Source: Deltaproteobacteria bacterium (GTDB lineage: Bacteria > Desulfobacterota > Desulfobulbia > Desulfobulbales > Desulfurivibrionaceae). Taken from it: a DNA stretch of 64,000 nt. The stretch spans positions 62,001 through 126,000 of the forward strand of contig DUZW01000002.1 in the NCBI GenBank assembly GCA_013349295.1. The letters run 5' to 3'. Below, one piece after another: positions 17,920 to 27,183 of the stretch. The position numbers and the translations under genes are program-made. Within the stretch, counting starts at the first letter, position 1, and each line of letters starts with the position of its first letter. Below the pieces are notes generated by a model, which worked only from the letters and a program-made list of their open reading frames with translations, was not told the origin of the DNA and made no database searches.

Positions 17920-19314
17920 TCAATCGGCAACGACCCGGTTGCGGCCCTGATTCTTGGCTTGGTAAAGAGCTGTGTCCGCCCTTTTGATCAAAATTTCCTG
18001 GTCATCCCCGTCTCGGTAGGAGGTTACCCCGAGACTGACGGTGATGGAAACCTCCTCTTGCACAGCCAGGCGAATTCTTTCCGCTACCTCATGGGCCTCG
18101 GGGAGTCCCGTTTCCGGCAGGAGCACAAGAAATTCTTCCCCGCCGAACCGCACCTTGAGATCGATATCGCGGAGTGTGCTTGCCGCAATCTTGGTAGTTT
18201 CGACCAAGATTTCATCACCGGCGTCATGGCCGTGGGTGTCGTTGAATTTTTTAAAATGATCAATGTCGAACATGATGACGGAAAAAACCGTTCCGGAGCG
18301 TTTTGCCCTGGAAAGATTGTCATGCATGATGATTTCCATATGGCGCCGGTTTGCCAGACCGGTGAGCGGGTCACGCAGGGACAGGGCGCGGGTCTCTTCA
18401 TACAGGCTGGCGTTGTCGATGGCGATGCCGATCTGGTTGCCGAGGGCAATCAACAGCTCCATTTTATCTTTCTCCACCTCCGTGTTGACCGGCAGATAGA
18501 GACAGAGGACGCCGGCCAGGCGATTTTTCGCCTTCAGGGGAATAACGATATGTCCATGGGCTGGAATTTCCGGGTACTGCAGGGTGTGGCGTTTGTCCGT
18601 TTCCGAATTGAGTGAAACAACAATCTCCCCGCTCCGGGCCGCCAGACCGCACAGACAGGTGTCGAAGCCGCAAGTGCGGTGATCATCAAGAAACCTGGGC
18701 ACCACCTCCTGGCCATGCCCCACTTCATGAGCCAAGACAAGCTGTTCATCCTTGAGCAGAAAAAGAGCGCCCCTCTTCTCCAGGCTCAGCATCTCGATGC
18801 AGGTGATCGCTTCCAGGACTTCGGCCAGAGTTTCATCCAGATTCAGGGATTGATTGATTGTTTGGGAAACTTGATACAAAATAGCCAGATCCGCATTTTT
18901 ACGGCGCAGCTCCTCCTGCTCTTTCTTACGCTGGATGGCATAAGTCATGGCACGAACCAGGATTTCCCGCTCGACCTCTCCCTTGATCAGATAGTCCTGT
19001 GCTCCCCGCGTAACCGCTTCCATGCCGATCCCCTCGTCGGCCAGGCCGGTGAGTACGACAATGGGCGTATTTGGTGCATTCTGCAGCAAAGCGGTAACGG
19101 TTTCAAGCCCCTGGCTGTCCGGCAGGCCAAGGTCGGAGAGCACTACATCGACCTGCTGCTCCCGGATATATTCCAGGCCGGCGCTCAACCGATTGGCATG
19201 GGCCAGTTCGAAGCAATAGAGCAGGCCGCAGACAGACTCGATCATATCCCGGATGAGGAACACATCATCCGGGTCGTCCTCAATGAGGAGCACTTTGATA
19301 AGCGGATTTTTCAT
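17920..19314 (-). CDS. Receiver-GAF-GGDEF diguanylate cyclase
   Basis: 464 residues. Receiver domain 1-125 with phospho-acceptor D61 (VVLSDLGLPDS), GAF domain about 150-300 and GGDEF domain about 310-464. The cyclase keeps the active site as FGGEEF and an upstream DIDHFKKFNDTHGHDAGD substrate loop, so it should make c-di-GMP. No RxxD inhibitory site is apparent before the GGEEF. The start MKNPLIKV is chosen because GAGGAG stands about ten bases upstream. It is the last gene of a minus-strand signalling operon, eight bases after the receiver gene, so a phosphate signal from the large kinase upstream is likely. Confidence 0.92.
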   Translation of the reverse strand: MKNPLIKVLLIEDDPDDVFLIRDMIESVCGLLYCFELAHANRLSAGLEYIREQQVDVVLSDLGLPDSQGLETVTALLQNAPNTPIVVLTGLADEGIGMEAVTRGAQDYLIKGEVEREILVRAMTYAIQRKKEQEELRRKNADLAILYQVSQTINQSLNLDETLAEVLEAITCIEMLSLEKRGALFLLKDEQLVLAHEVGHGQEVVPRFLDDHRTCGFDTCLCGLAARSGEIVVSLNSETDKRHTLQYPEIPAHGHIVIPLKAKNRLAGVLCLYLPVNTEVEKDKMELLIALGNQIGIAIDNASLYEETRALSLRDPLTGLANRRHMEIIMHDNLSRAKRSGTVFSVIMFDIDHFKKFNDTHGHDAGDEILVETTKIAASTLRDIDLKVRFGGEEFLVLLPETGLPEAHEVAERIRLAVQEEVSITVSLGVTSYRDGDDQEILIKRADTALYQAKNQGRNRVVAD

Positions 19315-19321
19315 TGCTTGC

Positions 19322-19774
19322 TTACTCCTCTGTCGGCAGGGCAACGATTTCCAGCCAATACTCCTTGAGAGTCCGGATGGTTTTTAAAAATTCTTCAAAG
19401 GAAACGGGCTTGCGGATAAAGGAGTTAACCCCGAGTTCGTAGGTTTTGGCGATGTCTTCTTCCGCGTCCGAGGTGGTGAGCACCACCACCGGGATTCGGC
19501 GCAGGTTCGGAAGGGATTTGATCTGCTTGAGCGCCTCCCTCCCATCCATCTTCGGCATATTGAGATCAAGCAGGATCAAGGTCGGCCGAGGCGATTTTTC
19601 CGGTTCCGCGTAAGGCCCTTTCCGCTGAAGATAGTCGAGAAGTTCCTCTCCGTTTTTGACCCGGTATATGGCATTCCGCAAGTGGTATTCTTCGAAAGCC
19701 TCCTGGGTCAGAAGGAAATCATCATCGTCATCCTCGGCAATGAGAATGACCGCCGGTTTCTCAGGACAGTTCAT
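19322..19774 (-). CDS. Single-domain response regulator (Rcp1-like CheY family)
   Basis: 150 residues, one receiver domain only. The acidic pocket is EDDDDD (14-19), the acceptor is D70 (LILLDLNMPKMDG), and the T/S and K of the active site appear in VVLTTSDAEED and FIRKPVSFEEF. The insert KGPYAEPEKSPRP is typical of Rcp1-type receivers paired with bacteriophytochrome-like or HisKA-only kinases. AAGGAAG precedes the ATG. It overlaps the end of the large kinase gene by 14 bases, so it is the likely phosphate acceptor of that kinase. Confidence 0.92.
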   Translation of the reverse strand: MNCPEKPAVILIAEDDDDDFLLTQEAFEEYHLRNAIYRVKNGEELLDYLQRKGPYAEPEKSPRPTLILLDLNMPKMDGREALKQIKSLPNLRRIPVVVLTTSDAEEDIAKTYELGVNSFIRKPVSFEEFLKTIRTLKEYWLEIVALPTEE

Positions 19775-22700
19775 GGCTTGCTTCCTTTTCCTGATGTTGT
19801 AGCGGCAGACGGATAATAAAGGTGGCGCCCTGCCCGACACTGCTGCGCGCCGTTATAGCGCCGCCGTGCCGTTTGACGATCTTTTCACATATGGCAAGGC
19901 CCATGCCGGTTCCCTCGTATTCATCCCGGGCGTGCAACCGCTGGAAGGGCACAAAGATTCTCTCCAGATACTTTTCGTCAAAGCCGATGCCGTTATCAGA
20001 TACCATAATCTCACACCAGCCGTCGACTGTTTCTGTTCCGGAAACGATCACCTTGGGAACCTCGTCCGGCGCCTGATACTTGAGGCTGTTGCTGAGCAGA
20101 TTCTGAAAGAGCTGGCGCATCTGCAGCCGGTCTCCGCATATCCGCGGCAGGCTTCCCACCTCTACCTGGCCATTGCTCAGGGCCAGAAGTTGCTCCAGGT
20201 CGGAGAGAACCTCCCGGACAATCTCCTGGAGATCAATGATCTCAAAGGGTTTCCCTTTTGTGGTTACCCGGGAAAAGAGAAGAAGCCCGTCGATGAGATT
20301 GCGCATCCGACCCGCAGCATTCTGCATCCGTTCCAGATAGTCGAGGCTGCGCTCATCCAGAGCCGGCCCGCCATGTTTTTTGAGGCGATCACCAAAGGCC
20401 ATGACCTTGCGCAGGGGTTCCTGAAGATCATGGGAGGCCACATAGGCAAACTGCTGGAGCTCCTCGTTGCTTCGCTCCAGCTCCCGGGTGAAACGGTTGA
20501 GCTTCTCCTCCGCCTCTTTGCGGGCCCGGATGTCCCTGGCCACGCTGAGCACCATTTTTCTGCCACCCACCTCGATGAGTTTGGCATTGACCTCAAGAGG
20601 AATCCTTGTTCCATCCTTGCAGACATGGGCCACCTCAAACTTGGCATGGCCGTATTCCATCATTTCCCGGGAGCGGTTCGGAAACTTTTCGGCAAACTCA
20701 GGAGCATCGAGATCCTTGATATTGAGAGTCAGAAATTCATCTTTTCCGTAACCGCGCAGCCGGTAGGCCACCTCGTTGGCCTCGATGATGTTGCCCTCCA
20801 GATCGTGGAGAATAATGGTATCGTTGGCCGCGTCAATGAGCTGGGCCTTGAGCCTGATCTCCTCCTCGGCCCGTTTCAGAAGGGTGACGTCGCGGAAAAT
20901 AGTGAGAAAAACATCCCGGCCGCCAAGTTTGATCCTCTTGACCGTAACCACAATGTTTCGCAGCTCGCCATCCTTGCGACGGTGCAAGGTTTCAAAATAA
21001 TCCTGGCCATGTTTAAGAAGGCGCGCGATACGGCTTTGGGTTTCTTCCGGTCTTTCCTTGGCCTCATACTCGGAAACATGCAAACCGGCGAACTCCTCGC
21101 GGCTGTATCCCAGCTGCCGATGCGCGACCTCGTTGAAGGCCATGGGCAAGGCGGTTTCCGGGTCGATAAGACAGATCCCGTCCGGAGATTGTTCAAACAG
21201 GGTGCGGTAACGATTTTCCGCGTCCTTGAGCAAGGATTCCGCCTGTTTGCGTTCGCTGATATCCTCGTAGGTGCCGAGCACGCCATATACATGTCCGGCC
21301 TTGTCCTGTAATGGTATTTTATTGGTCAGAGCCCACAACTGCACCCCGGCGGTTTTGCGTTGCTGCTCCTCAATATTGAGTTGAGGGGTGGCGGATTCCA
21401 TGACCGCCTGATCGACTGCGCGATACTGCTCGGCCTTTTCCCGCCAGGGCATGTCAAAATCACTCTTGCCGACGATCTCCTCCATTGAGGTGAAGCCGGC
21501 GTCCCGCAGGAAGATTCTGTTTCCGCCAAGATAGTTGTCCTGCCGATCCTTCCAGAAAACCCGTTGCGGGATGTTATCGAGAACCGCCTGCAGCATCTGC
21601 CGGGAATAGAACAATTCGCTCTCAACCCTTCTTCTCTTTAAGATCTGCCACATGGAGTTCATATAGAGGGTGAGCTGCCGTATATCCTGGTCGCCGTACG
21701 GCCCCTCCTTGTTCCCCACCCCGATAACCGCGACCACCGTATCCTTATCAAAAACAGGGATGCTCATGTGCCGCCTGATGGGGAAATGCCCTTCCGGTAC
21801 GCCTTTTTTCTCGGCTAATCCGGGATAATCGTTATGGAGAACCGGTTTTTTCGTTCGGACACTGTCTGCCCATACCCCTGCGGAACCGATGGGGTAATGG
21901 GGGGTCTTGGAGGCGTTGCATTTTTCCTGGACGTTTTGAGACCAGGCATGGAGGGCAATAGTGTTGTTTCCCGGGTTGATAAAATGGAGGTAGCCAACCT
22001 CACTTTCGGTAAGTCGGACCGCCTCTTCCAGGGCAAAGCGGGTAAGATCTTCCTCCGATGCCCAGCTCCTCTGGCTCAAATTGAGCAGAGACGACAGACG
22101 CTCTTCGTCCTGTTTGAGCAGCATCTCTATCTTCTTGCGTTCGGTAATGTCTTCGGCAATGGAAAACAGGCGCCGGATGCCGCCGATGGTGATCAACTCC
22201 CCGGCGTAAGAGCAGAACATCACTTCGCCATTCTTCTTCCGGAACCGAAGCTCTTTGCTGGCCAAATATCCCTTGGCCTCGATTTCCCGGCGCATCGGCT
22301 CCCGATACTCTTTGGAATAACAGCCAAGCTCGATGGGGGAACGGCCGATCATCTCCTCCCGGCTGAAGCCCGTGCTCTCCGCAAAGCAATCGTTGATCTC
22401 CAGCAAGGTGCCATCCATGAGATCGCTGATGGCCATCATGATCGGTGCGTTTTTAAAGGCCTTGGCAAACTTTTCTTCGCTCTCCCGCAGGGTGCGTTCC
22501 GCCTCTTTTCGCTCAGTGATATCGAGCACCGTGCCCACCATCCGCATGGGGGCTCCCGCACTATCCACCAGGAGCTCGCCCTGTTCAAGCACATACCGTT
22601 CCCGGCCATCGGGCAGGACAATCCGGTGCTCAATAGCGTAGGGCTTGTGATTGGCCAAGGTGTCCGCCACCGCCTGTTCCACGAGTTTCCGGTCTTGCGG

Positions 22701-24008
22701 ATGGACCGTCTCCAGAAACTTTTCGTAACTGGCAGTAAACGACTGGGGGTCCAGGCCGAATATCCGATAAATTTCATCCGACCACCAGAGAAAGTTACCG
22801 GCGATATCCCAGTCCCAGTTGCCGAGATGGGCGATTTCCTGGGCTTTATCCAGACGTTCCTTGGCTGTTTGCAGCTCCCTGGTCCGTTCAAGAATTTTTT
22901 CTTCCAGATCCTCATAGGCGGCTTGCAACGATTCTTCCGCCTTTCGACGCTGAAAAACCTCAAGCTGCAGCAGCTCGTTATTTTGGTGCAACTCTTTCTG
23001 GGCCTGCAGGAGCTGCATGGTTCGATCATCAAAGGCCCGGGCCAATTCCTCCAGTTCGTCGTTGGTGCCGACCGGACTGCAGGGAACGGCTTTTTGACCG
23101 GCACCGGACTCGCGCACCTTGTCGCACAAACGGAGAATCGGCTGGGCCAGCTGCCCCCCCAGGCGAGAAGCAACCAAGATCGCCGCAACGACAAAAAGAG
23201 CGCCCAGCCCCATCAGGCGCATGACCGCAGTGCGCACCGGTTGGAGAAATTCCTTTTTGGGCACCCCGATTTCAAAGGTCAAGCCTAACTTTTCGACATA
23301 GCTCCCCTCCCCCTCCGTATCGTGCCGATGGAGATGAGTAACGTATTCGAGCCCAGGCCGTTCGTTGGCGGAAAAGAGCAGGGCTTTTCCTTGGTAGAGT
23401 CTGTACAGTCGCGGAGGCTGCGGAGGGAGTATTTCTTTTAGGAGGGCCGCCAGATCGACAAGGATGACAACCGCCCCCTGGGTGGTTTGATAATAATGGA
23501 TGGGCTGCATGATCACGAGCTTCATCTCTTTTTCAATAAGATACGAAGTTTGTGTACCCACAGCCAGGGTTGTCCGCAGATTGGGATGCTGCAAATACCT
23601 GGGCGTTTCCCCGGAGCTTGCATAAATAATATCGCCGGCGAAATCGACCACCGTGGTTTCGACAACAAAAGGGGTCCTGTTGAATTCTTTAACAAAATCA
23701 GGAAGATACAGCGCCCTCCCCTGGGGATCAACAAGACTGTTGGTCACAAATCGGTTCTTGCTGAGCTGCGCAATGTTTTGGCCCAGAAAGGAAAGACGCA
23801 GATCGAGATCACGCAGATAGGCGTGCGCCAAAGCATCAAGCGAGCCCATCTCTTTTGTGGTGATCGCCTGCTGCAGCATAAAAGAGGTGGTGGCGATACC
23901 GACCGCCATGACCAGAACCACAAAAGTGGTGATCTGGCGGATCAATCTTCTCCGCAGCCCCTTGGGAACCATTTGTTTCTGTTTTCTGAATAATGCGGTT
24001 ATGTTCAT
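19761..24008 (-). CDS. Large membrane sensor histidine kinase (extracytoplasmic domain-HAMP-PAS-PAS-GAF-PAS-PAS-PAS-HisKA)
   Basis: 1415 residues. A transmembrane helix (about 25-47), an extracytoplasmic sensor of about 225 residues (Cache-like), a second helix (about 277-298) and a HAMP region are followed by a coiled coil. Then come two PAS domains, a GAF domain, three more PAS domains, HisKA (FAYVASHDLQEPLRKV, phospho-His) and HATPase_c (NLLSNSLKY, DNGIGF, GTGMGLAI). No C-terminal receiver is attached; the next gene supplies one. The start MNITALFR is preferred because AGGAAGGCA precedes it. It directly follows the dual solute-binding protein, which may feed its periplasmic sensor. Confidence 0.93.
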   Translation of the reverse strand: MNITALFRKQKQMVPKGLRRRLIRQITTFVVLVMAVGIATTSFMLQQAITTKEMGSLDALAHAYLRDLDLRLSFLGQNIAQLSKNRFVTNSLVDPQGRALYLPDFVKEFNRTPFVVETTVVDFAGDIIYASSGETPRYLQHPNLRTTLAVGTQTSYLIEKEMKLVIMQPIHYYQTTQGAVVILVDLAALLKEILPPQPPRLYRLYQGKALLFSANERPGLEYVTHLHRHDTEGEGSYVEKLGLTFEIGVPKKEFLQPVRTAVMRLMGLGALFVVAAILVASRLGGQLAQPILRLCDKVRESGAGQKAVPCSPVGTNDELEELARAFDDRTMQLLQAQKELHQNNELLQLEVFQRRKAEESLQAAYEDLEEKILERTRELQTAKERLDKAQEIAHLGNWDWDIAGNFLWWSDEIYRIFGLDPQSFTASYEKFLETVHPQDRKLVEQAVADTLANHKPYAIEHRIVLPDGRERYVLEQGELLVDSAGAPMRMVGTVLDITERKEAERTLRESEEKFAKAFKNAPIMMAISDLMDGTLLEINDCFAESTGFSREEMIGRSPIELGCYSKEYREPMRREIEAKGYLASKELRFRKKNGEVMFCSYAGELITIGGIRRLFSIAEDITERKKIEMLLKQDEERLSSLLNLSQRSWASEEDLTRFALEEAVRLTESEVGYLHFINPGNNTIALHAWSQNVQEKCNASKTPHYPIGSAGVWADSVRTKKPVLHNDYPGLAEKKGVPEGHFPIRRHMSIPVFDKDTVVAVIGVGNKEGPYGDQDIRQLTLYMNSMWQILKRRRVESELFYSRQMLQAVLDNIPQRVFWKDRQDNYLGGNRIFLRDAGFTSMEEIVGKSDFDMPWREKAEQYRAVDQAVMESATPQLNIEEQQRKTAGVQLWALTNKIPLQDKAGHVYGVLGTYEDISERKQAESLLKDAENRYRTLFEQSPDGICLIDPETALPMAFNEVAHRQLGYSREEFAGLHVSEYEAKERPEETQSRIARLLKHGQDYFETLHRRKDGELRNIVVTVKRIKLGGRDVFLTIFRDVTLLKRAEEEIRLKAQLIDAANDTIILHDLEGNIIEANEVAYRLRGYGKDEFLTLNIKDLDAPEFAEKFPNRSREMMEYGHAKFEVAHVCKDGTRIPLEVNAKLIEVGGRKMVLSVARDIRARKEAEEKLNRFTRELERSNEELQQFAYVASHDLQEPLRKVMAFGDRLKKHGGPALDERSLDYLERMQNAAGRMRNLIDGLLLFSRVTTKGKPFEIIDLQEIVREVLSDLEQLLALSNGQVEVGSLPRICGDRLQMRQLFQNLLSNSLKYQAPDEVPKVIVSGTETVDGWCEIMVSDNGIGFDEKYLERIFVPFQRLHARDEYEGTGMGLAICEKIVKRHGGAITARSSVGQGATFIIRLPLQHQEKEASHELS

Positions 24009-24055
24009 TGCCTTCCTATAATGACGGCGCCATTGCAGCATGTGCGTCGACAGGT

Positions 24056-26176
24056 CTATTGCTTGAAAAGCGTTACCCCTAGATCCTCTTCGCTCAAGGC
24101 TTCATGGCGCTGTTCGGTAAATGGCGGCGAGTACAGCTTCACCACCCCTTCATGACGAGGAATACGTTCCAAAGCCCGCACAATCGACTCGGGGGCAAGA
24201 TTCTCACTGTTTTTCACCCCCGTGGCCAGAAGGCAAATGAGATCATAGGAGTGGGCCGCGGCATCGACCATGGCATCGTGTTTTAACAAAGTCGCATGAT
24301 AGCGGCTCTGGTAGCGCTCCATGAACTCCTTCTTTTTTTTGCTCATATTCACGGCGGCGGAAAATGTTTGCACATAGCGCACATCCATCGGCGCACCGTT
24401 TTGGCCCCACCTTTTTTCAAGATCAGCGCCGATATTTCCACCAAGGAGCAAAAGTGATACTCTGCTGGAAAGCTTTGCCAGATCCCGGGCAACGGTGGAT
24501 ACTTCCTGGTTTTCCGCAGCCAAGACAATGACCCTGGCTCCGGCTTGCACCATGCGTTGCAGTTGCGGCAGCATGGTATCCTGCTCCTTGTCAAAGGACT
24601 CAACGGCGCAGGGTTTCATGCCCCTTGCGGCAAGAAACGCGCTTAACTCCTTGCGAACGCTTCCCCCCCAGGCAGTATTCTCAAGCAGAAAGCCGATGTG
24701 AGGGGAAATCGCCAAGCCATTTTTCAGCAGAACCGGGCCTGCAATCTCATCCTGCGCTGCGATGCGGAAGAGATAATTCGGTCGGTGATCGTTTTTCACA
24801 ATCTCCGAGGCAGATGCCCAGGGCACAAGATAGACCATCTTCTGTTCATGGATCAGAGCAAGATTGGCCAGCATAACCGGGCTTCGTTGCCCGCCCACAA
24901 CCGCCAGCAGATTCGGGATGGCGCCAAACTTTTTGATGTTTTGCCGAGCCCTGGCGGCAATACCGGCGTGGTCCATGGCCAGGATGCGCACCGGCTTGCC
25001 GAAAATTCCCCCCGCCAGATTGATCTCTTCCACCGCCATCTCCATGCCGCGCTTGATGGCAAGGCCTGTTTGCGATGAGGCAAGGCTCAGGTCGGCATTG
25101 AGACCGACGATGAACCCCTCCTGTTTTCGTTGAGGGTGTTGTTCGTTGAGATACTGTTCCGTCTTGGCGAGAATATCCTCACCGATAACATCCCGGTATT
25201 TTTCGCTGATATGGGCAGTAGCCTCCCTAAACCGCGCGATCTCCGCCTCGGAGAGGGTGATAATCTCTGTGCCGGATTTTTGGATGTTTTCAAGAAATGT
25301 TTTTTCCCTGGCCTGGGTTTCAGTCCGCTCAAAAGCGGTCAGCTCCCGCGCGGTGGAGAATAAGATCCCCTGCAGATCCTGGGGCAGCTGCTCATACACC
25401 TTTTTGCTGAAGGAAAGCACATAGCACAGGTAAGCATGATTGCTTAAGATCAGGTGCGACTGCACCTCATGAAAACGCATGTTGTGAATGGCCACCAGGG
25501 GATTTTCCTGGCCATCCACCACCCCGTCTTTCAAAGCCTGATGGGTCTGGTGAAAATCGATGGGAACGGGATTGGCGCCAAAGGCCTTGAACTGATCGAG
25601 AATCATCTGGCTTTGCATGACCCGGATATTCAGACCGGTAAAGTCTTCCGGGCCGTGGATGGGCCTGTTGGCGGTAAATTGCTTGAAGCCGTTTTCCCAG
25701 AAGGTCGCCCCTATCAGGCCGTGGGCGGGAAGCTGGGCCAGCAGCAAGGAGCCCACCTCGCCGTCGAGCAGGGCATAGGCGTCGTCACGATCCGGAAAGA
25801 GAAACGGCAGATCGGCATACTGCATGGCCGGCGCCAGGGTGCTCAGCTTAGCTGTGGGAGTCAGGACGATATCCAGCTCCCCGGCCCGTGCCATCTCCAC
25901 CATCTGGTTGTCATTGCCCAGAGCCTGATTGGGGAAAATTTCAACCATCAACCGGCCGCTGGATCTTTCCTGGACCAGGGAGGCAAATTTCACGGCAGCA
26001 AGATGCATGGCGCTGTCTTCCGTGATATTGTGACCGAAGCGCAGTGTGTACACCCCTTTTTTTTCCGGTTGGAATCCTGCCTCGTTACGATTTTTTTGAA
26101 ACGAGACGAGGAGAAGAACGGCTGTTACCGCCACGATAACCGCCCCTGCAATCCCGACCTTCAAATTTTTACCCAT
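24056..26176 (-). CDS. Fusion of TRAP-type (DctP) and ABC LIV-type solute-binding domains
   Basis: 706 residues. An N-terminal membrane anchor or signal (residues 5-25) leads to a DctP-type domain (about 41-345): YTLRFGHN at the start, the conserved substrate-carboxylate arginine R185 in GLNIRVMQS, and the DGVVDGQENPL motif. A second domain (about 354-700) is a periplasmic binding protein of the Leu/Ile/Val type, with FIVGLNADLSLASSQTG and INLAGGIFGKPV. No TRAP or ABC permease gene lies in the window. It is followed by a large membrane kinase, which suggests sensing rather than uptake. The start at 26176 is chosen because GAGAGG precedes it; an ATG at 26200 would add eight residues. Confidence 0.88.
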   Translation of the reverse strand: MGKNLKVGIAGAVIVAVTAVLLLVSFQKNRNEAGFQPEKKGVYTLRFGHNITEDSAMHLAAVKFASLVQERSSGRLMVEIFPNQALGNDNQMVEMARAGELDIVLTPTAKLSTLAPAMQYADLPFLFPDRDDAYALLDGEVGSLLLAQLPAHGLIGATFWENGFKQFTANRPIHGPEDFTGLNIRVMQSQMILDQFKAFGANPVPIDFHQTHQALKDGVVDGQENPLVAIHNMRFHEVQSHLILSNHAYLCYVLSFSKKVYEQLPQDLQGILFSTARELTAFERTETQAREKTFLENIQKSGTEIITLSEAEIARFREATAHISEKYRDVIGEDILAKTEQYLNEQHPQRKQEGFIVGLNADLSLASSQTGLAIKRGMEMAVEEINLAGGIFGKPVRILAMDHAGIAARARQNIKKFGAIPNLLAVVGGQRSPVMLANLALIHEQKMVYLVPWASASEIVKNDHRPNYLFRIAAQDEIAGPVLLKNGLAISPHIGFLLENTAWGGSVRKELSAFLAARGMKPCAVESFDKEQDTMLPQLQRMVQAGARVIVLAAENQEVSTVARDLAKLSSRVSLLLLGGNIGADLEKRWGQNGAPMDVRYVQTFSAAVNMSKKKKEFMERYQSRYHATLLKHDAMVDAAAHSYDLICLLATGVKNSENLAPESIVRALERIPRHEGVVKLYSPPFTEQRHEALSEEDLGVTLFKQ

Positions 26177-26499
26177 ATTTTGCCTCTCATTTTTCCGCAA
26201 GCAGACCCTACAGAAAAAAATCGCCTTTACCCTTCAAGCTCCGCTGGCAAGGTAATCTCATTTTGATAATATTGCCCCAGACTCAAAGGTTATTCAAGCA
26301 GATCTCTTCTTTTCTCGAAGGGAACGGGATCTTGGCTTCATGCTTGAGACAACTAACATGCGGGGGACAAAAGGATTGCGGAGGTGAGCCTGCGGGGATA
26401 GGATTGCCTCCCCGACCATGGGTGGCAAGCTGTCTGGCCGACTGCGTGCGGGGTGTCAACGGCAAGGGAAGATTGACTCCGCTGCATCCGAGGTTTTGT
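26177..26499. other. Intergenic gap, no gene seen
   Basis: About 323 bp between the LuxR-type regulator stop and the dual solute-binding protein start. Two opposing short open frames overlap across most of it and neither has a ribosome-binding site or protein-like composition. A promoter for the downstream genes could lie here. No clear hairpin terminator is visible. Confidence 0.45.
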
Positions 26500-27183
26500 T
26501 CAACACTCTGTCCGTGACCAGAGTTCCGGATCGACAACCCCGATCTTCACGGCATAGCGCACCAGGGCCATGGGCTCATGGATATCGAGTTTTTTGACGA
26601 TATTGGAGCGATGTTTTTCCACGGTTCTTGGGCTCAGATAGAGCATCGTGGCTATCTCCTTTGTCGGATGCCCTTCGACCACCATGCGGAAAATCTGCTG
26701 TTCCCGCTCGGACAAACTGTCATAGCCGGTTACTGCGGGATCTTCGACAGGCGTCGGGAACAGGTATCTGCGGATCACGGCGGTATTGAGTTTGGGGCTC
26801 AAATAATAGTGACCGGTTGCGGCCCTTAAAATGGCCGCAATAACCTCATCCCCCGAATCGGTCTTCAAGACAAAGCCGACGGCGCCCGAGGCCAGCGCCT
26901 GATGGACATAGGCATCTTTATCGTACATGGAAAAAATTACCACCTTGCTGTCCGGCACCGCCTCCTTGAGCAAGGGCACCACTTCAAGACCGTTTAACCG
27001 GGGCATGGAAATATCCAGCAGAATGACATCGGGCAGGAGCTTTTTTGCCTTGGGTACAACCTCCCCGCCATCCGCCGCCTCGCCAACCACCTCCATCCCG
27101 GGATGATTTGCAATAAGCTGCCGCATGCCGTGGCGTACCACGGCATGGTCATCCGCCAGCAAGATCTTCAGCTTACCTTTCAT
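26500..27183 (-). CDS. NarL/FixJ-type response regulator
   Basis: 227 residues. Receiver domain with DD at 11-12, acceptor D57 (VILLDISMPRLNG) and K in FVLKTDS. The C-terminus has a LuxR-type helix-turn-helix (YDSLSEREQQIFRMVVEG, TKEIATMLYLSPRTVEKHRS). It should bind DNA as a dimer when phosphorylated. The ATG at 27183 has GGAG nearby and overlaps the end of the upstream kinase by 11 bases, so the two form a NarX/NarL-like pair. Confidence 0.93.
   Translation of the reverse strand: MKGKLKILLADDHAVVRHGMRQLIANHPGMEVVGEAADGGEVVPKAKKLLPDVILLDISMPRLNGLEVVPLLKEAVPDSKVVIFSMYDKDAYVHQALASGAVGFVLKTDSGDEVIAAILRAATGHYYLSPKLNTAVIRRYLFPTPVEDPAVTGYDSLSEREQQIFRMVVEGHPTKEIATMLYLSPRTVEKHRSNIVKKLDIHEPMALVRYAVKIGVVDPELWSRTEC

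Noticed and set aside
26263-26537. Two overlapping small frames in opposite directions
   Set aside because: No ribosome-binding site, low-complexity translation, and partial overlap with the LuxR regulator.
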